The translations under genes and the position numbers were made by a program. From a virus, in the IMG/VR virus record IMGVR_UViG_3300034284_002621, positions 1-24,899 of that record: DNA of 24,899 bases. One strand, 5' to 3'. Of this stretch, positions 1 to 6,557 are shown piece after piece. Below the pieces are notes generated by a model. That model was not told the origin of the DNA, did not search any database, and saw nothing but the letters and a program-made list of their open reading frames with translations. Numbering within the stretch: position 1 is the stretch's first letter; each line of letters opens with the position of its first letter.

Positions 1-280
1 CCATGGCCGAGACGATGTCGGCGGGGATGACATAGGAGCCCGACGGGACATGCATCGGCAAATGGTCTGTGCGGCCGGCAACGGCGCTGTGAATCGGGCC
101 CGTGTGCAACTTCTTGCCACCAGACTTCGGCGATGACGGCATGTGCAAACCGCCTCGAGCGGATTCGCGCGCAGTCTGCAACGCTGCGGCAACGGCTTGG
201 GTCTGCGGATGACCGGCGTGCGTCATTTCGCTGATGTTGCCGCTGATAATTTCTTGAGACTTACCCTTGTGCAGTGGCAT
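1..280 (-). CDS. Conserved phage protein, N-terminal part (runs off left edge)
   Basis: An open frame starts at ATG 280 and continues to base 1 with no stop, giving 93 residues of a longer protein. The start is two bases after the TGA of the preceding gene (282-284), with a G-rich Shine-Dalgarno-like run just upstream. The N-terminus (MPLHKGKSQEIISGNI) and the block around residues 61-91, with TDHLPMHVPSG and YVIPADIVSA, match from memory a protein seen in many environmental tailed phages near tail genes. Its biochemical role is unknown to me. It contains an ARGG and a KSGGKK motif (residues 41-56), like the basic RGG-type proteins elsewhere in the window. The C-terminal domain is outside the window, so function cannot be assigned. 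The reading frame is certain; the family identification is from memory. Confidence 0.85.
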   Translation of the reverse strand, partial: MPLHKGKSQEIISGNISEMTHAGHPQTQAVAAALQTARESARGGLHMPSSPKSGGKKLHTGPIHSAVAGRTDHLPMHVPSGSYVIPADIVSAM

Positions 281-281
281 G

Positions 282-1532
282 TCAGCCCCCCCTCGTCAAG
301 TCGTAGAAAGCGATGGAACCGATAGCATCACCGCTAGAGCCGGAGAGCACACGCACTCCGAGCGTATATATGTCGCTCGTACCCCCAACCGTCGCGCCCA
401 ACTGCAAGTCGTAGTTGTACCCTGTTGGGCCAGTAACAGCGGCTGCGCTTTGATTGCTCGACGACACAAAATCCGACTGCACAATTGTGCCGCCCGTCAT
501 CGAAGTAGAAGCCACATCAAACTCGACATTTGGAGACGAGGTGTTGTTCCACGACGCAGATGTCAGCGTTGCGTTCTTCACCAACGCAAATTCGTAATTA
601 GCCGTTGAAGTCGGAAGGCAGTTTATTAGATACGGAAGCACTACAGCGCCTGTGCGACTAGCCTTTAGGCGTATCGACACCAGTGGAACAAATGTCGTTC
701 CTATCGAACTCAAAATAGTCGTGCGCCGCGCAAGCGACGGAGCGACTACCGCGGAGTATCCGCCTTCGGACATAACGCTTGAGCAAATCTGCTTCATGCT
801 CGAGGCCGAAGCCGTCGCGCCCGTGTTCTCGATTTCATATCGAATGGGAAGCGTTGCGGTTGTCATGTACACATTCGCAATCTGGTTTGCGTTCTCGAAT
901 GTGTGACAGATAATGTACTGGCCATTGATGACAAAGCCGCAGCGCACGCTTCCAACGCCAAGCCATTCAAAATCCATAAACAGAATCTGAGCCTTCGATA
1001 CATCTAGCGTCAGTCCGCTCGGCCCAGTGCCATTCAATTTGTCGCCGTTCCAGTTGGCTTGCGTAACCGTTCTTGCATCGCTCGCAGAGCCTGTGACTGA
1101 CGACCTAAGAACAAATGACCTGCTCGTGCCATCCTGCTGAAAAAACACTCCGTTCTGCGTGTTGAAATAGCCAACGCGCTGACGAAGTCCAGTCTTGCCG
1201 GCGTTCATCACGAAGGTGGCTAGCACAAGCAGACTCTTGCCCGGCTGATACGCGAACGACCGATATGACTGCCGATACGCGAACGAACCGCTTGTCGTCG
1301 TAACTGACATCTGCACCGACGACTCGTCAGTCAGCGCAGTTGTGCTGCCTCCAGTGCCGGTCGAGGTGTCAAATTGCGTGTCTGCGCCATAACGGTTCTG
1401 GCTGTCAAACAGCGTATCCGGCTGACTAACGCGCAGGCGGCCGAACGAGTCAAGTTGCGCCCCCGCGTACTGCACCGTTGCCGGCGCGCTCGAGGAAGCA
1501 CCAATGGGAGGGAAAAGCGAAATGGTGCTCAT
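282..1532 (-). CDS. Conserved phage structural protein, 416 aa
   Basis: Starts at ATG 1532, overlapping the TGA of the preceding gene in an ATGA arrangement, with GGAG about ten bases upstream. A longer frame exists to 1808, but it would lie over the preceding gene. The protein is rich in Ser, Thr, Val and aromatic residues and predicted mostly beta. The central region (PGKSLLVLATFV, RQRVGYFNTQNGVFFQQDG, FMDFEWLGVGSVRCGFVING) matches from memory a widespread family of phage virion proteins usually next to nozzle or tail genes. No catalytic motif is visible. Its position directly after the nozzle-like gene and a 142-residue protein suggests a tail or tail-surface component. The C-terminus ends in TRGG. 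The exact role is inferred from context. Confidence 0.85.
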   Translation of the reverse strand: MSTISLFPPIGASSSAPATVQYAGAQLDSFGRLRVSQPDTLFDSQNRYGADTQFDTSTGTGGSTTALTDESSVQMSVTTTSGSFAYRQSYRSFAYQPGKSLLVLATFVMNAGKTGLRQRVGYFNTQNGVFFQQDGTSRSFVLRSSVTGSASDARTVTQANWNGDKLNGTGPSGLTLDVSKAQILFMDFEWLGVGSVRCGFVINGQYIICHTFENANQIANVYMTTATLPIRYEIENTGATASASSMKQICSSVMSEGGYSAVVAPSLARRTTILSSIGTTFVPLVSIRLKASRTGAVVLPYLINCLPTSTANYEFALVKNATLTSASWNNTSSPNVEFDVASTSMTGGTIVQSDFVSSSNQSAAAVTGPTGYNYDLQLGATVGGTSDIYTLGVRVLSGSSGDAIGSIAFYDLTRGG

Positions 1533-1957
1533 GACGCCGCTCCGCCCGACGCTGTGATGGTGCAGCCGGCCGCCGACGCCTGAACCTGCAAAGTGTCTCC
1601 CGCGGCCATGGCAACAGAACCGGTCCACTGCATCGTGCTGTACGCAGGCAGCGACGCGTTGAAGAAGATAGCGTTCGACGCTCCTGCAGTGCCTCCAGAC
1701 GGAACCACGGACACATAAATTCCGATGGCCGCTGCGGTGGTGTTGCAGATGTTCATGTCTACGATGCATGCGCGCTGACCAAGCGGGCAGGTATAAAGCG
1801 TTGCCCAACTGGTCGTCATCGCCGCCTGACCAATCTTCGACAATCCACCAAAAATAGCCAACAGATTCGCAATCGCCTGCGTGTAGCGGCTGATGTCACC
1901 AAGAGCGACGACGCCATTCTTCTGCGTGGTAAGAATATCGCCAAGAGAAGTAGACAT
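1529..1957 (-). CDS. Putative virion protein, 142 aa
   Basis: ATG 1957 overlaps the TGA of the nozzle-like gene by one base (TGATG), with GGGAAG just upstream. It is the C-terminal part of a longer open frame to 2884, but that extension lies over the nozzle gene and is a shadow. Residues 1-48 look helical (DISRYTQAIANLLAIFGG). Residues 48-142 look like a compact beta domain (TTSWATLYTCPLGQRACIVD, followed by Thr/Ala-rich strands). Such small beta proteins are common in phage tail clusters, and the second half resembles a beta-sandwich attachment domain. No enzyme motif is seen. Tight coupling to the structural genes on both sides suggests equimolar synthesis with tail proteins. Assignment as a tail component is an inference from position. 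Confidence 0.8.
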   Translation of the reverse strand: MSTSLGDILTTQKNGVVALGDISRYTQAIANLLAIFGGLSKIGQAAMTTSWATLYTCPLGQRACIVDMNICNTTAAAIGIYVSVVPSGGTAGASNAIFFNASLPAYSTMQWTGSVAMAAGDTLQVQASAAGCTITASGGAAS

Positions 1958-4041
1958 CAGAACTTCCCATCCGGTTTGATTCGATAGCGGATGTTGCCGA
2001 TACGCCAGAAACTGCCGACATCGTTGCTCGAGAGTTGAATTGACATCAGGCGACCGCGAAACCGCGGAGAGATGTATTGCGTCGCTTGCGTGACCGGATA
2101 CGGTCCGTACACCTTCGGGGTTTGCCCGGGGTAATCTGCGACATAGAAGGTAATGTTGACCGTTGCGTTCTGGACTCCACCAAAGTAGCCCCACTTCATG
2201 TCCGGCCACACTTGGTCCACATAGGTCATCTGGTCGCCTTCCGCGATGGCGAACCATCCTGTGCGCACCGCCGGCAGCATTGCTTGACCGTCCGCATCCG
2301 GAGAGGTCTCGTGCTGATAGATGTAACCTGTGTTCGGGTCTGCTCCGATGGGCGGCCCGAGAACCGACTGGTCTAACCACGCGGAGCGCGACAATGACCC
2401 GTAGTCCCACGCTTGCAGCAGCGTGTTGTATTTCACATACGCGTTGATTTCGCCACCATTGCCGGTGGTCGGGTAGTACCACGCCACCTCCCCGAATCGA
2501 GAATTGGTAGCGATGCGAACCTTGTCGATGTTGTTCTGGTCGATGTCCTGAAAAATCACATCCCACAGCGGGCACGGAAGCGGCGTTACACCCTCTCCCG
2601 ACAGCATGTAGAACTGACTTTGAGACATCCAGTACACCACACCGCCCAAAGACGCCGCCGCCTTCTGCGCAATGAGGCCGCAGCCGGTGCCAAGTTCGTT
2701 GAACGAATAGACATACGGAGCGCCGGTGTACTGCATCGCCCACACGCCGAGGTCTGTCCAGATAAGGCCCTGTTGCGGACCTTGAATGCATCCAACAATC
2801 TTCGAGCCTTTTGGAATGCGATACGAGCCCGCCTGATTGGTGATTGACGCAACCCACTCGTTGTAGTTGTTGACATCGCACCAACGAATCAACAGCGGGT
2901 CTTCAATGCCAGTAAAAGTAGAGCCCCACGCGACAATCTGCCTCTGCGGCATCGCAACAAACGCGCCCATGTTCTTTGCGGGCGAAGTAGGAATAGCCTC
3001 TGCAATTGGCGCACCGCTTGTCGGGTCCCACAGATAAACTGGTGCAAAAATATCGTTGTTGCGCGGGACTGCGACAAGGATTTGACCCCAGTTGTCTAGC
3101 GTCCAATCGTATGCGTCAATCGGGTCGCCATAAAGCGTTGCCGTCGCAGGTCCTGTGCCGTATCCGCCAGAGCCATATCCACCAACGCCGTATCCGCTGC
3201 CGATAGGAATCGCGCCGACGCCGTAACTGTATCGAAACCTGACATTTCCGCCGTTGATGAATCCGGACGCCGAAGAAGTTGCAACCGTGCTTGCAAAAAT
3301 AGTGAAGTTGTCGGCGTCCACGATTGTGCGAATCGTGTAATTGCCAAAGATAGTTACGCCGCCGACCGTGGTTGCAACAAGACACGGATAGGTATCGCCA
3401 ACCTGATAGCCGTGATTTGCCAGTTCCACATTGACGGTGTATTGACTTGAAACCGTGGTGAACTCCGCAACCAAGCCGCCCGCTGTAACGGTCGAAGAAG
3501 CGAGAAACGGCTCTCCAAGCACATTGATAGCCGTGATGTTGTACTCGGTTGCAGACACATACACCATCGGGTAAAGACCAAAAAGAATGACGCCGCCGAC
3601 TGAGACATGAGTCTCGATGTAAACCGTGTTGAACCCGATGAGGCCAACTGTGGTGGCGTCCGTGACCTTGACTACCGGACTGCCGGCAGTCGTGTCAAAA
3701 TCTTCCGCAATGTCCGTCTGCTCCGAGCGCGGAGTGATGAATATTTGCACGCCATTCGTGAGGACTGACAGTACAGACTCATCGGTGAGAGGGTCAGATT
3801 CCTGACCGATAGCGAGATGCGACTGGGAGTTCGTGTCTTCCCACCCCCACAAAGCGCGCACTGGCGTTGCGAAAGTGTCGTTGAAGAATTTCACCCATCC
3901 GCCAAGTTTCTGGACAAGGCCAAGACCGTTCCTGTCCGGGATGAAGCGAACAAGGTTGGAGGTCGAAAGACCAGTCTCGTTGAGCGCCGGCGTTTCGTTC
4001 TGGTCGATGCCCGGCTTGACCTTGAGCGAGGCGTGCGGCAC
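1957..4041 (-). CDS. Phage nozzle / stabilisation-like tail protein, 694 aa
   Basis: A GTG start at 4041 lies three bases beyond the TAA of the adaptor gene (4045-4047). The N-terminus (VKPGIDQNETPALNETG, then LVRFIPDRNGLGLVQKLGGW) is the typical opening of phage nozzle and P22 gp10-like stabilisation proteins. In podoviruses these form the tube below the adaptor ring and are usually 450-700 residues, so the length fits. Repeated WG, GW and aromatic beta strands across residues 300-600 suggest a propeller-like fold. Residues about 273-298 form an unusual Gly/Tyr-rich low-complexity stretch (GVGGYGSGGYGTG) between an inserted beta region and the propeller part. The gene follows an SU10-type adaptor, the expected neighbour order. 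The start assignment is moderate because the Shine-Dalgarno sequence is weak. Confidence 0.85.
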   Translation of the reverse strand: MPHASLKVKPGIDQNETPALNETGLSTSNLVRFIPDRNGLGLVQKLGGWVKFFNDTFATPVRALWGWEDTNSQSHLAIGQESDPLTDESVLSVLTNGVQIFITPRSEQTDIAEDFDTTAGSPVVKVTDATTVGLIGFNTVYIETHVSVGGVILFGLYPMVYVSATEYNITAINVLGEPFLASSTVTAGGLVAEFTTVSSQYTVNVELANHGYQVGDTYPCLVATTVGGVTIFGNYTIRTIVDADNFTIFASTVATSSASGFINGGNVRFRYSYGVGAIPIGSGYGVGGYGSGGYGTGPATATLYGDPIDAYDWTLDNWGQILVAVPRNNDIFAPVYLWDPTSGAPIAEAIPTSPAKNMGAFVAMPQRQIVAWGSTFTGIEDPLLIRWCDVNNYNEWVASITNQAGSYRIPKGSKIVGCIQGPQQGLIWTDLGVWAMQYTGAPYVYSFNELGTGCGLIAQKAAASLGGVVYWMSQSQFYMLSGEGVTPLPCPLWDVIFQDIDQNNIDKVRIATNSRFGEVAWYYPTTGNGGEINAYVKYNTLLQAWDYGSLSRSAWLDQSVLGPPIGADPNTGYIYQHETSPDADGQAMLPAVRTGWFAIAEGDQMTYVDQVWPDMKWGYFGGVQNATVNITFYVADYPGQTPKVYGPYPVTQATQYISPRFRGRLMSIQLSSNDVGSFWRIGNIRYRIKPDGKF

Positions 4042-4044
4042 GGA

Positions 4045-4815
4045 TTAGCGTCCCGGCGAGGCGGCCACAGCGGGCGACGCGGATGACCACGACGACGCTT
4101 GGAACTTCTTGCGCGCTTCCTCGACGAATGCCGACTTTAGCAGAGCCTGATACTGCGACTCGTAGGTGAAGCCCATTTCAGGGTCGTTCGCTGCGGCGCC
4201 GAAATTGCGTTGGAACATGCTGATGTAAATCATCGATGCCAACATCAGCAGGTCCGGAAGGTAAGTGCTGATGAAAGTGTATTGCGTGTCAGCGTCACCG
4301 ACGACCGCGAACTTGTAGAGCGACGGCAGACGCTTCGTGCCCTTGACCGTCACCGGATACGCGGCGTTCGGAGTGGGCCCGAACAGGATGTAGTTGTACA
4401 GGTTGCCGCCCGGAGAGTCGCCTCCGTACATGGCAAAGAACTTTGGCATGCCGGTGAACGCCGTGTCGTTGTAGACATTCTGCAGGTACTCTTTCGTCAC
4501 CGGCAGAAGCGGAATCTTCGCGGTGCCGGAAGTCACCTGCATCGTCTCAATCGCGACGAAGTCGTCTACATCAATCTCGAGGATGGGATTGCTCGGCGTG
4601 AGCGTGAAGGTTCCGGTCTGCTGAGACGGAAGAAGGTCGAGGTCTCTCTGGATGCGCAACTCTGCGTAGTTGAGCATCTGTGGAATGATGGCAGTGAACG
4701 GGGGGTCCACCCCCTGAACAACCCCGCCTACGCTCTGCGTGGCCACAACGGCCATCACGCCGATTTGCGTGACATAGGCGTTATAGGACAGGGGGTTTGT
4801 CTGAGGGTTGCTCAT
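4045..4815 (-). CDS. Phage head-tail adaptor protein, SU10-type, 256 aa
   Basis: ATG 4815 follows the 58-residue gene by 16 bases. The N-terminal half contains FTAIIPQMLNYAELRIQRDL and then LTPSNPILEIDVDDFVAIE. The middle has IPLLPVTKEYLQNVYND and GMPKFFAMYGG, and the C-terminal half contains a helical YLPDLLMLASMIYISMFQRNF segment. This arrangement, a helical start, a beta domain with the PKFFAMYG-like turn and a helical tail, matches from memory the phage SU10-type adaptor family, which forms a ring between portal and nozzle in short-tailed phages. The next gene encodes the nozzle-like protein, which supports the assignment. The last 20 residues are Ser/Ala-rich and probably disordered. No enzymatic residues are expected. 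Confidence 0.8.
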   Translation of the reverse strand: MSNPQTNPLSYNAYVTQIGVMAVVATQSVGGVVQGVDPPFTAIIPQMLNYAELRIQRDLDLLPSQQTGTFTLTPSNPILEIDVDDFVAIETMQVTSGTAKIPLLPVTKEYLQNVYNDTAFTGMPKFFAMYGGDSPGGNLYNYILFGPTPNAAYPVTVKGTKRLPSLYKFAVVGDADTQYTFISTYLPDLLMLASMIYISMFQRNFGAAANDPEMGFTYESQYQALLKSAFVEEARKKFQASSWSSASPAVAASPGR

Positions 4816-4831
4816 AGGGGTGGACTGTTCG

Positions 4832-5008
4832 TTACGGTTCCTGCGTCGGCTCCACCGGCGTGTTGACTGCAGTCATCTGCGCATCGCCCTGTCCCTTGAT
4901 AGCCATCATCAGGGGGTACGAGTGAGACGCGTTGGGCGCGTTGCCCAACAGACTGAGAAGCAGGTTGACCTGCGACACCGGCAGACAAAAGACGATTTCG
5001 CGTTCCAT
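4832..5008 (-). CDS. Small conserved phage protein, 58 aa
   Basis: A short frame from ATG 5008 to TAA 4832 encodes 58 residues beginning MEREIVFCLPVSQVNLLLSL and ending PVEPTQEP. A very strong Shine-Dalgarno sequence (AAAGGAGGCCCC) sits just before the ATG, which is the best evidence that it is translated. It has a short helical, hydrophobic middle (VNLLLSLLGNAP, then SYPLMMAIKGQGDAQM) and an acidic, Pro-rich tail. Similar 50-70 residue proteins with the pattern of a beta strand plus VNxxLxxLxxxP are common in phage structural clusters; I recall no function. It sits between the lysis genes and the adaptor. A role in tail assembly or lysis timing cannot be decided. Confidence 0.75.
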   Translation of the reverse strand: MEREIVFCLPVSQVNLLLSLLGNAPNASHSYPLMMAIKGQGDAQMTAVNTPVEPTQEP

Positions 5009-5044
5009 GGGGCCTCCTTTGGCGTTGTAGACCTGCCCATGATA

Positions 5045-5080
5045 CGGCGCCGGGGGTGCGGTTGCATCCCCCTAGCGCCG
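5045..5080 (-). other. Strong imperfect hairpin between holin and the 58-aa gene
   Basis: An outer stem CGGCGC (5045-5050) pairs with GCGCCG (5075-5080). An inner stem GGGGGTGC (5052-5059) pairs with GCATCCCCC (5064-5072) with one bulged base, around a GGTT loop. It lies 12 bases after the holin stop and ahead of the Shine-Dalgarno site of the next gene. There is no run of T after it on the minus strand, so it is not a canonical intrinsic terminator. It may stabilise or process the mRNA, or weakly attenuate transcription between lysis and tail genes. Confidence 0.5.
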
Positions 5081-5091
5081 GCCGAAACTGC

Positions 5092-5316
5092 CTACTTCAT
5101 GGGCAGCGGCGCGCGGGTAACCATCCGCAGGGCCATGATGCCAAGGCCAACGACCTGCCCGACGAGCGGACCGTACTTGCCGAAGAGCGGCTCCCATGCC
5201 GGCTGCAACTGAGCAGCCGTGGACAGAGCGGCCAGAGCCGTGCCGAACCACATGGTCTTGCTCTTCAGGCTTCCGCGGGCCCAATCCGCGGTGGTGATGG
5301 GCGATTCGTCAGTCAT
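5092..5316 (-). CDS. Putative holin, 74 aa, two membrane segments
   Basis: ATG 5316 overlaps the TGA of the amidase gene (ATGA) and is preceded by AGGAGA. The protein is 74 residues. It has a short soluble N-terminus, a hydrophobic segment at about residues 21-38 (TMWFGTALAALSTAAQL), a polar turn (QPAWEPLFGKYG) and a second hydrophobic segment at about residues 49-66 (GPLVGQVVGLGIMALRMV). It ends with a small basic/proline tail. Two short membrane spans, small size and direct coupling to an amidase are typical of phage holins, which permeabilise the inner membrane and time lysis. The KSKTMWFG opening resembles holin-like proteins I recall in other phages. Topology is not provable here; a membrane chaperone role is possible but less likely. 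Confidence 0.75.
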   Translation of the reverse strand: MTDESPITTADWARGSLKSKTMWFGTALAALSTAAQLQPAWEPLFGKYGPLVGQVVGLGIMALRMVTRAPLPMK

Positions 5317-5819
5317 GCGAGTCTCCTAAGTTCAGATGCCAATGCCGCGCAGCACGCCTTGCGCTGCGACCGGATGAGTTCGGCGTTGTAAACGAACTCC
5401 GGTTCGATGATGACAGAAATGCATTTCGTGCGCGCTAAAAGCGCCAATGGGCCTCTCCGCGGGTCTTGCTGATACCACCCCTCCTTGACCCCGCGGCCGA
5501 CGAAGAACCGCTCCAGAACGCTCTGAAGTCTTTCTGCAACGGCCCGGCCAGACGAGGACTTCGGAGCGTACAGAGTCTCGCATCCCCGGGCTCCCGGAGC
5601 GGCGGCATTGAAATGCACCTCGACCAACAGGTCCGAGGCGGAGGCGCGCTTGTTCACCCACGCAATCTTTCGGCTCAGTTCAACAGACGGGACGATGACG
5701 GCCTCTGGCAGAGAGGCAAGAATCTGCCAAACCCACAACTTGGCCTCGGCATGCTCTACGAAGCCTTTCCAAGAGGCTCCCGGCGCTGACGGAAAATGAC
5801 CCGCTGAGAGGTAAATCAT
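5313..5819 (-). CDS. Endolysin: N-acetylmuramoyl-L-alanine amidase (Amidase_3-like), 168 aa
   Basis: ATG 5819 overlaps the preceding TGA by one base (TGATG). The protein is a compact single domain of 168 residues, close to the minimal Amidase_3 size. Motifs expected for this zinc amidase are visible in order: SAGH at residues 5-8 (zinc His), a Glu at 22 or 25 in GFVEHAEAKLW (zinc Glu), VEVHFNA at 67-72 (zinc His69), and IIEPEFVYN at 137-145 (catalytic Glu139 region). The family hydrolyses the amide bond between N-acetylmuramic acid and L-alanine in peptidoglycan. No signal peptide or cell-wall binding domain is seen, so it should depend on the holin gene that overlaps its 3' end. Together with the upstream membrane-anchored coiled-coil gene it forms a compact lysis cassette. 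Confidence 0.88.
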   Translation of the reverse strand: MIYLSAGHFPSAPGASWKGFVEHAEAKLWVWQILASLPEAVIVPSVELSRKIAWVNKRASASDLLVEVHFNAAAPGARGCETLYAPKSSSGRAVAERLQSVLERFFVGRGVKEGWYQQDPRRGPLALLARTKCISVIIEPEFVYNAELIRSQRKACCAALASELRRLA

Positions 5820-6106
5820 CAGCCGAACAACTGAGCCGCGAGAATGCCGGCCATGCCAATCAGCAAAGCGAACGCCACCTTCACGATGGTGCTTGTGACT
5901 TGGTCCACCCGTTTTCCGAGGTAGTCGCGGTACAACGCAATGTCACTTCTCAACTGAAGGTGGTCATCCCGAAGTCGAGTGTATCGCTCTGCACACACAT
6001 CTTCGTGCGAACGAAGTCGCGACTCAACCTCTCGCATGCGAATGCTGAAATCGCGAGGGGTAGTTGTTGCACCTTCATCAAAATCTGGCATTTTTGCAAT
6101 CTCCAT
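5819..6106 (-). CDS. Membrane-anchored coiled-coil protein, lysis-cassette associated (XhlA-like architecture)
   Basis: The chosen start is ATG 6106 (95 residues), with AAGGG about nine bases upstream. ATG 6091, preceded by GGAG, is an alternative giving 90 residues. A longer frame to 6169 would overlap the preceding gene. The middle (SIRMREVESRLRSHEDVC, then RDDHLQLRSDIALYRDY) is a charged heptad-like helix. The last 23 residues are one hydrophobic membrane span (IVKVAFALLIGMAGILAAQL). A cytoplasmic coiled coil plus a C-terminal anchor, next to amidase and holin, is the layout of XhlA/hemolysin-type lysis accessory proteins. Direct sequence homology to XhlA is not claimed. Stop and amidase start overlap, so it belongs to the lysis operon. 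It could act as a second holin, pinholin-like protein or lysis regulator. Confidence 0.7.
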   Translation of the reverse strand: MEIAKMPDFDEGATTTPRDFSIRMREVESRLRSHEDVCAERYTRLRDDHLQLRSDIALYRDYLGKRVDQVTSTIVKVAFALLIGMAGILAAQLFG

Positions 6107-6120
6107 TTTTGCGCCCTTGA

Positions 6121-6360
6121 TTATTTCCAAGTGCCGCCGTCGTTGAACCAGACTGTAGCAATCTTCCAAGTGCCGCCGTCGTTAATCCATGTCGTAGCCT
6201 GCTTCCAAGTTCCTGCGTCGTTAAACCAAAGCACAGACTGCGCCGAAGGGCCGCTCGGAGTGACAAGCAGGTTTTCATCAAACCACCCCTCCGACCTCGC
6301 GTTGACATCGAACCACGAGCGAGGGTCGAGTTGCGGGTCAAATGTGCCGATTCTCGCCAT
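6121..6360 (-). CDS. Small tail-associated protein with three 13-residue repeats, 79 aa
   Basis: ATG 6360 lies right after the TGA of the 64-residue gene and is preceded by GAGGAAAAC. The N-terminus (MARIGTFDPQLDPRSWFDV) is followed by a short linker and three tandem copies of a 13-residue unit with consensus W-[FI]-N-D-[AG]-G-T-W-K. The copies are visible in DNA as a 39-bp period. Trp/Gly/Thr-rich repeats like this are found in phage tail and surface proteins and often mediate trimer packing or sugar contact. The protein ends exactly at the third repeat's TWK. It lies between tail proteins and the lysis genes. No family assignment is possible beyond a tail-associated repeat protein; expansion or contraction of the repeat is plausible. 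Confidence 0.75.
   Translation of the reverse strand: MARIGTFDPQLDPRSWFDVNARSEGWFDENLLVTPSGPSAQSVLWFNDAGTWKQATTWINDGGTWKIATVWFNDGGTWK
6125..6241 (-). repeat. Three tandem 39-bp coding repeats
   Basis: The string ttccaag starts at 6125, 6164 and 6203 on the plus strand, a spacing of exactly 39 bp. The first two copies share ttccaagtgccgccgtcgtt, and the third has a few changes. They encode the W-x-N-D-x-G-T-W-K units at the C-terminus of the 79-residue protein. The in-frame 13-codon period shows the repeats are selected as protein repeats and were probably made by slippage or unequal recombination. Confidence 0.85.
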
Positions 6361-6362
6361 CG

Positions 6363-6557
6363 TCAGTTTTCCTCAGGCGGACTCGGAGCAATCCAATTCC
6401 CGTGAATGTAAAGCCAACCGGGCTCTACATTTGACGGACACTCCACTCCAACAATTCCTGTTGGAAACTCGTTCCAATGAGACACGCTGTCCCAAACGCA
6501 AACATTTAGAACCACGCCGTCCGACTCGCGCACCAATGCAATCCGCTTCTTCACCAT
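6363..6557 (-). CDS. Small phage protein downstream of tail fibres, 64 aa
   Basis: ATG 6557 overlaps the stop of the third glycine-rich gene (ATGGTGA) and the frame ends at TGA 6363, giving 64 residues. A longer open frame to 6917 is a shadow of the glycine-rich gene. The sequence reads MVKKRIALVRESDGVVLNVC, then VWDSVSHWNEFPTGIVGVEC, and ends with EPGWLYIHGNWIAPSPPEEN in its last segment. The pattern of an initial beta strand, VxNVxVWD, a short variable stretch and xPGWxYxxxxWxxP is common in small phage proteins encoded just after tail fibres. It may help fibre assembly or cap a fibre, but this is inferred from position. The clear codon signal and stop-start coupling support expression. Confidence 0.78.
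   Translation of the reverse strand: MVKKRIALVRESDGVVLNVCVWDSVSHWNEFPTGIVGVECPSNVEPGWLYIHGNWIAPSPPEEN

Noticed and set aside
1958-2884. N-terminal extension of the 142-residue gene to 2884
   Set aside because: It lies entirely within the nozzle-like gene; a coupled ATG at 1957 with a ribosome site explains the real start.
6125-6241. CRISPR-like regularly spaced repeat
   Set aside because: The 39-bp unit is in frame, contiguous without spacers, and encodes a protein repeat.
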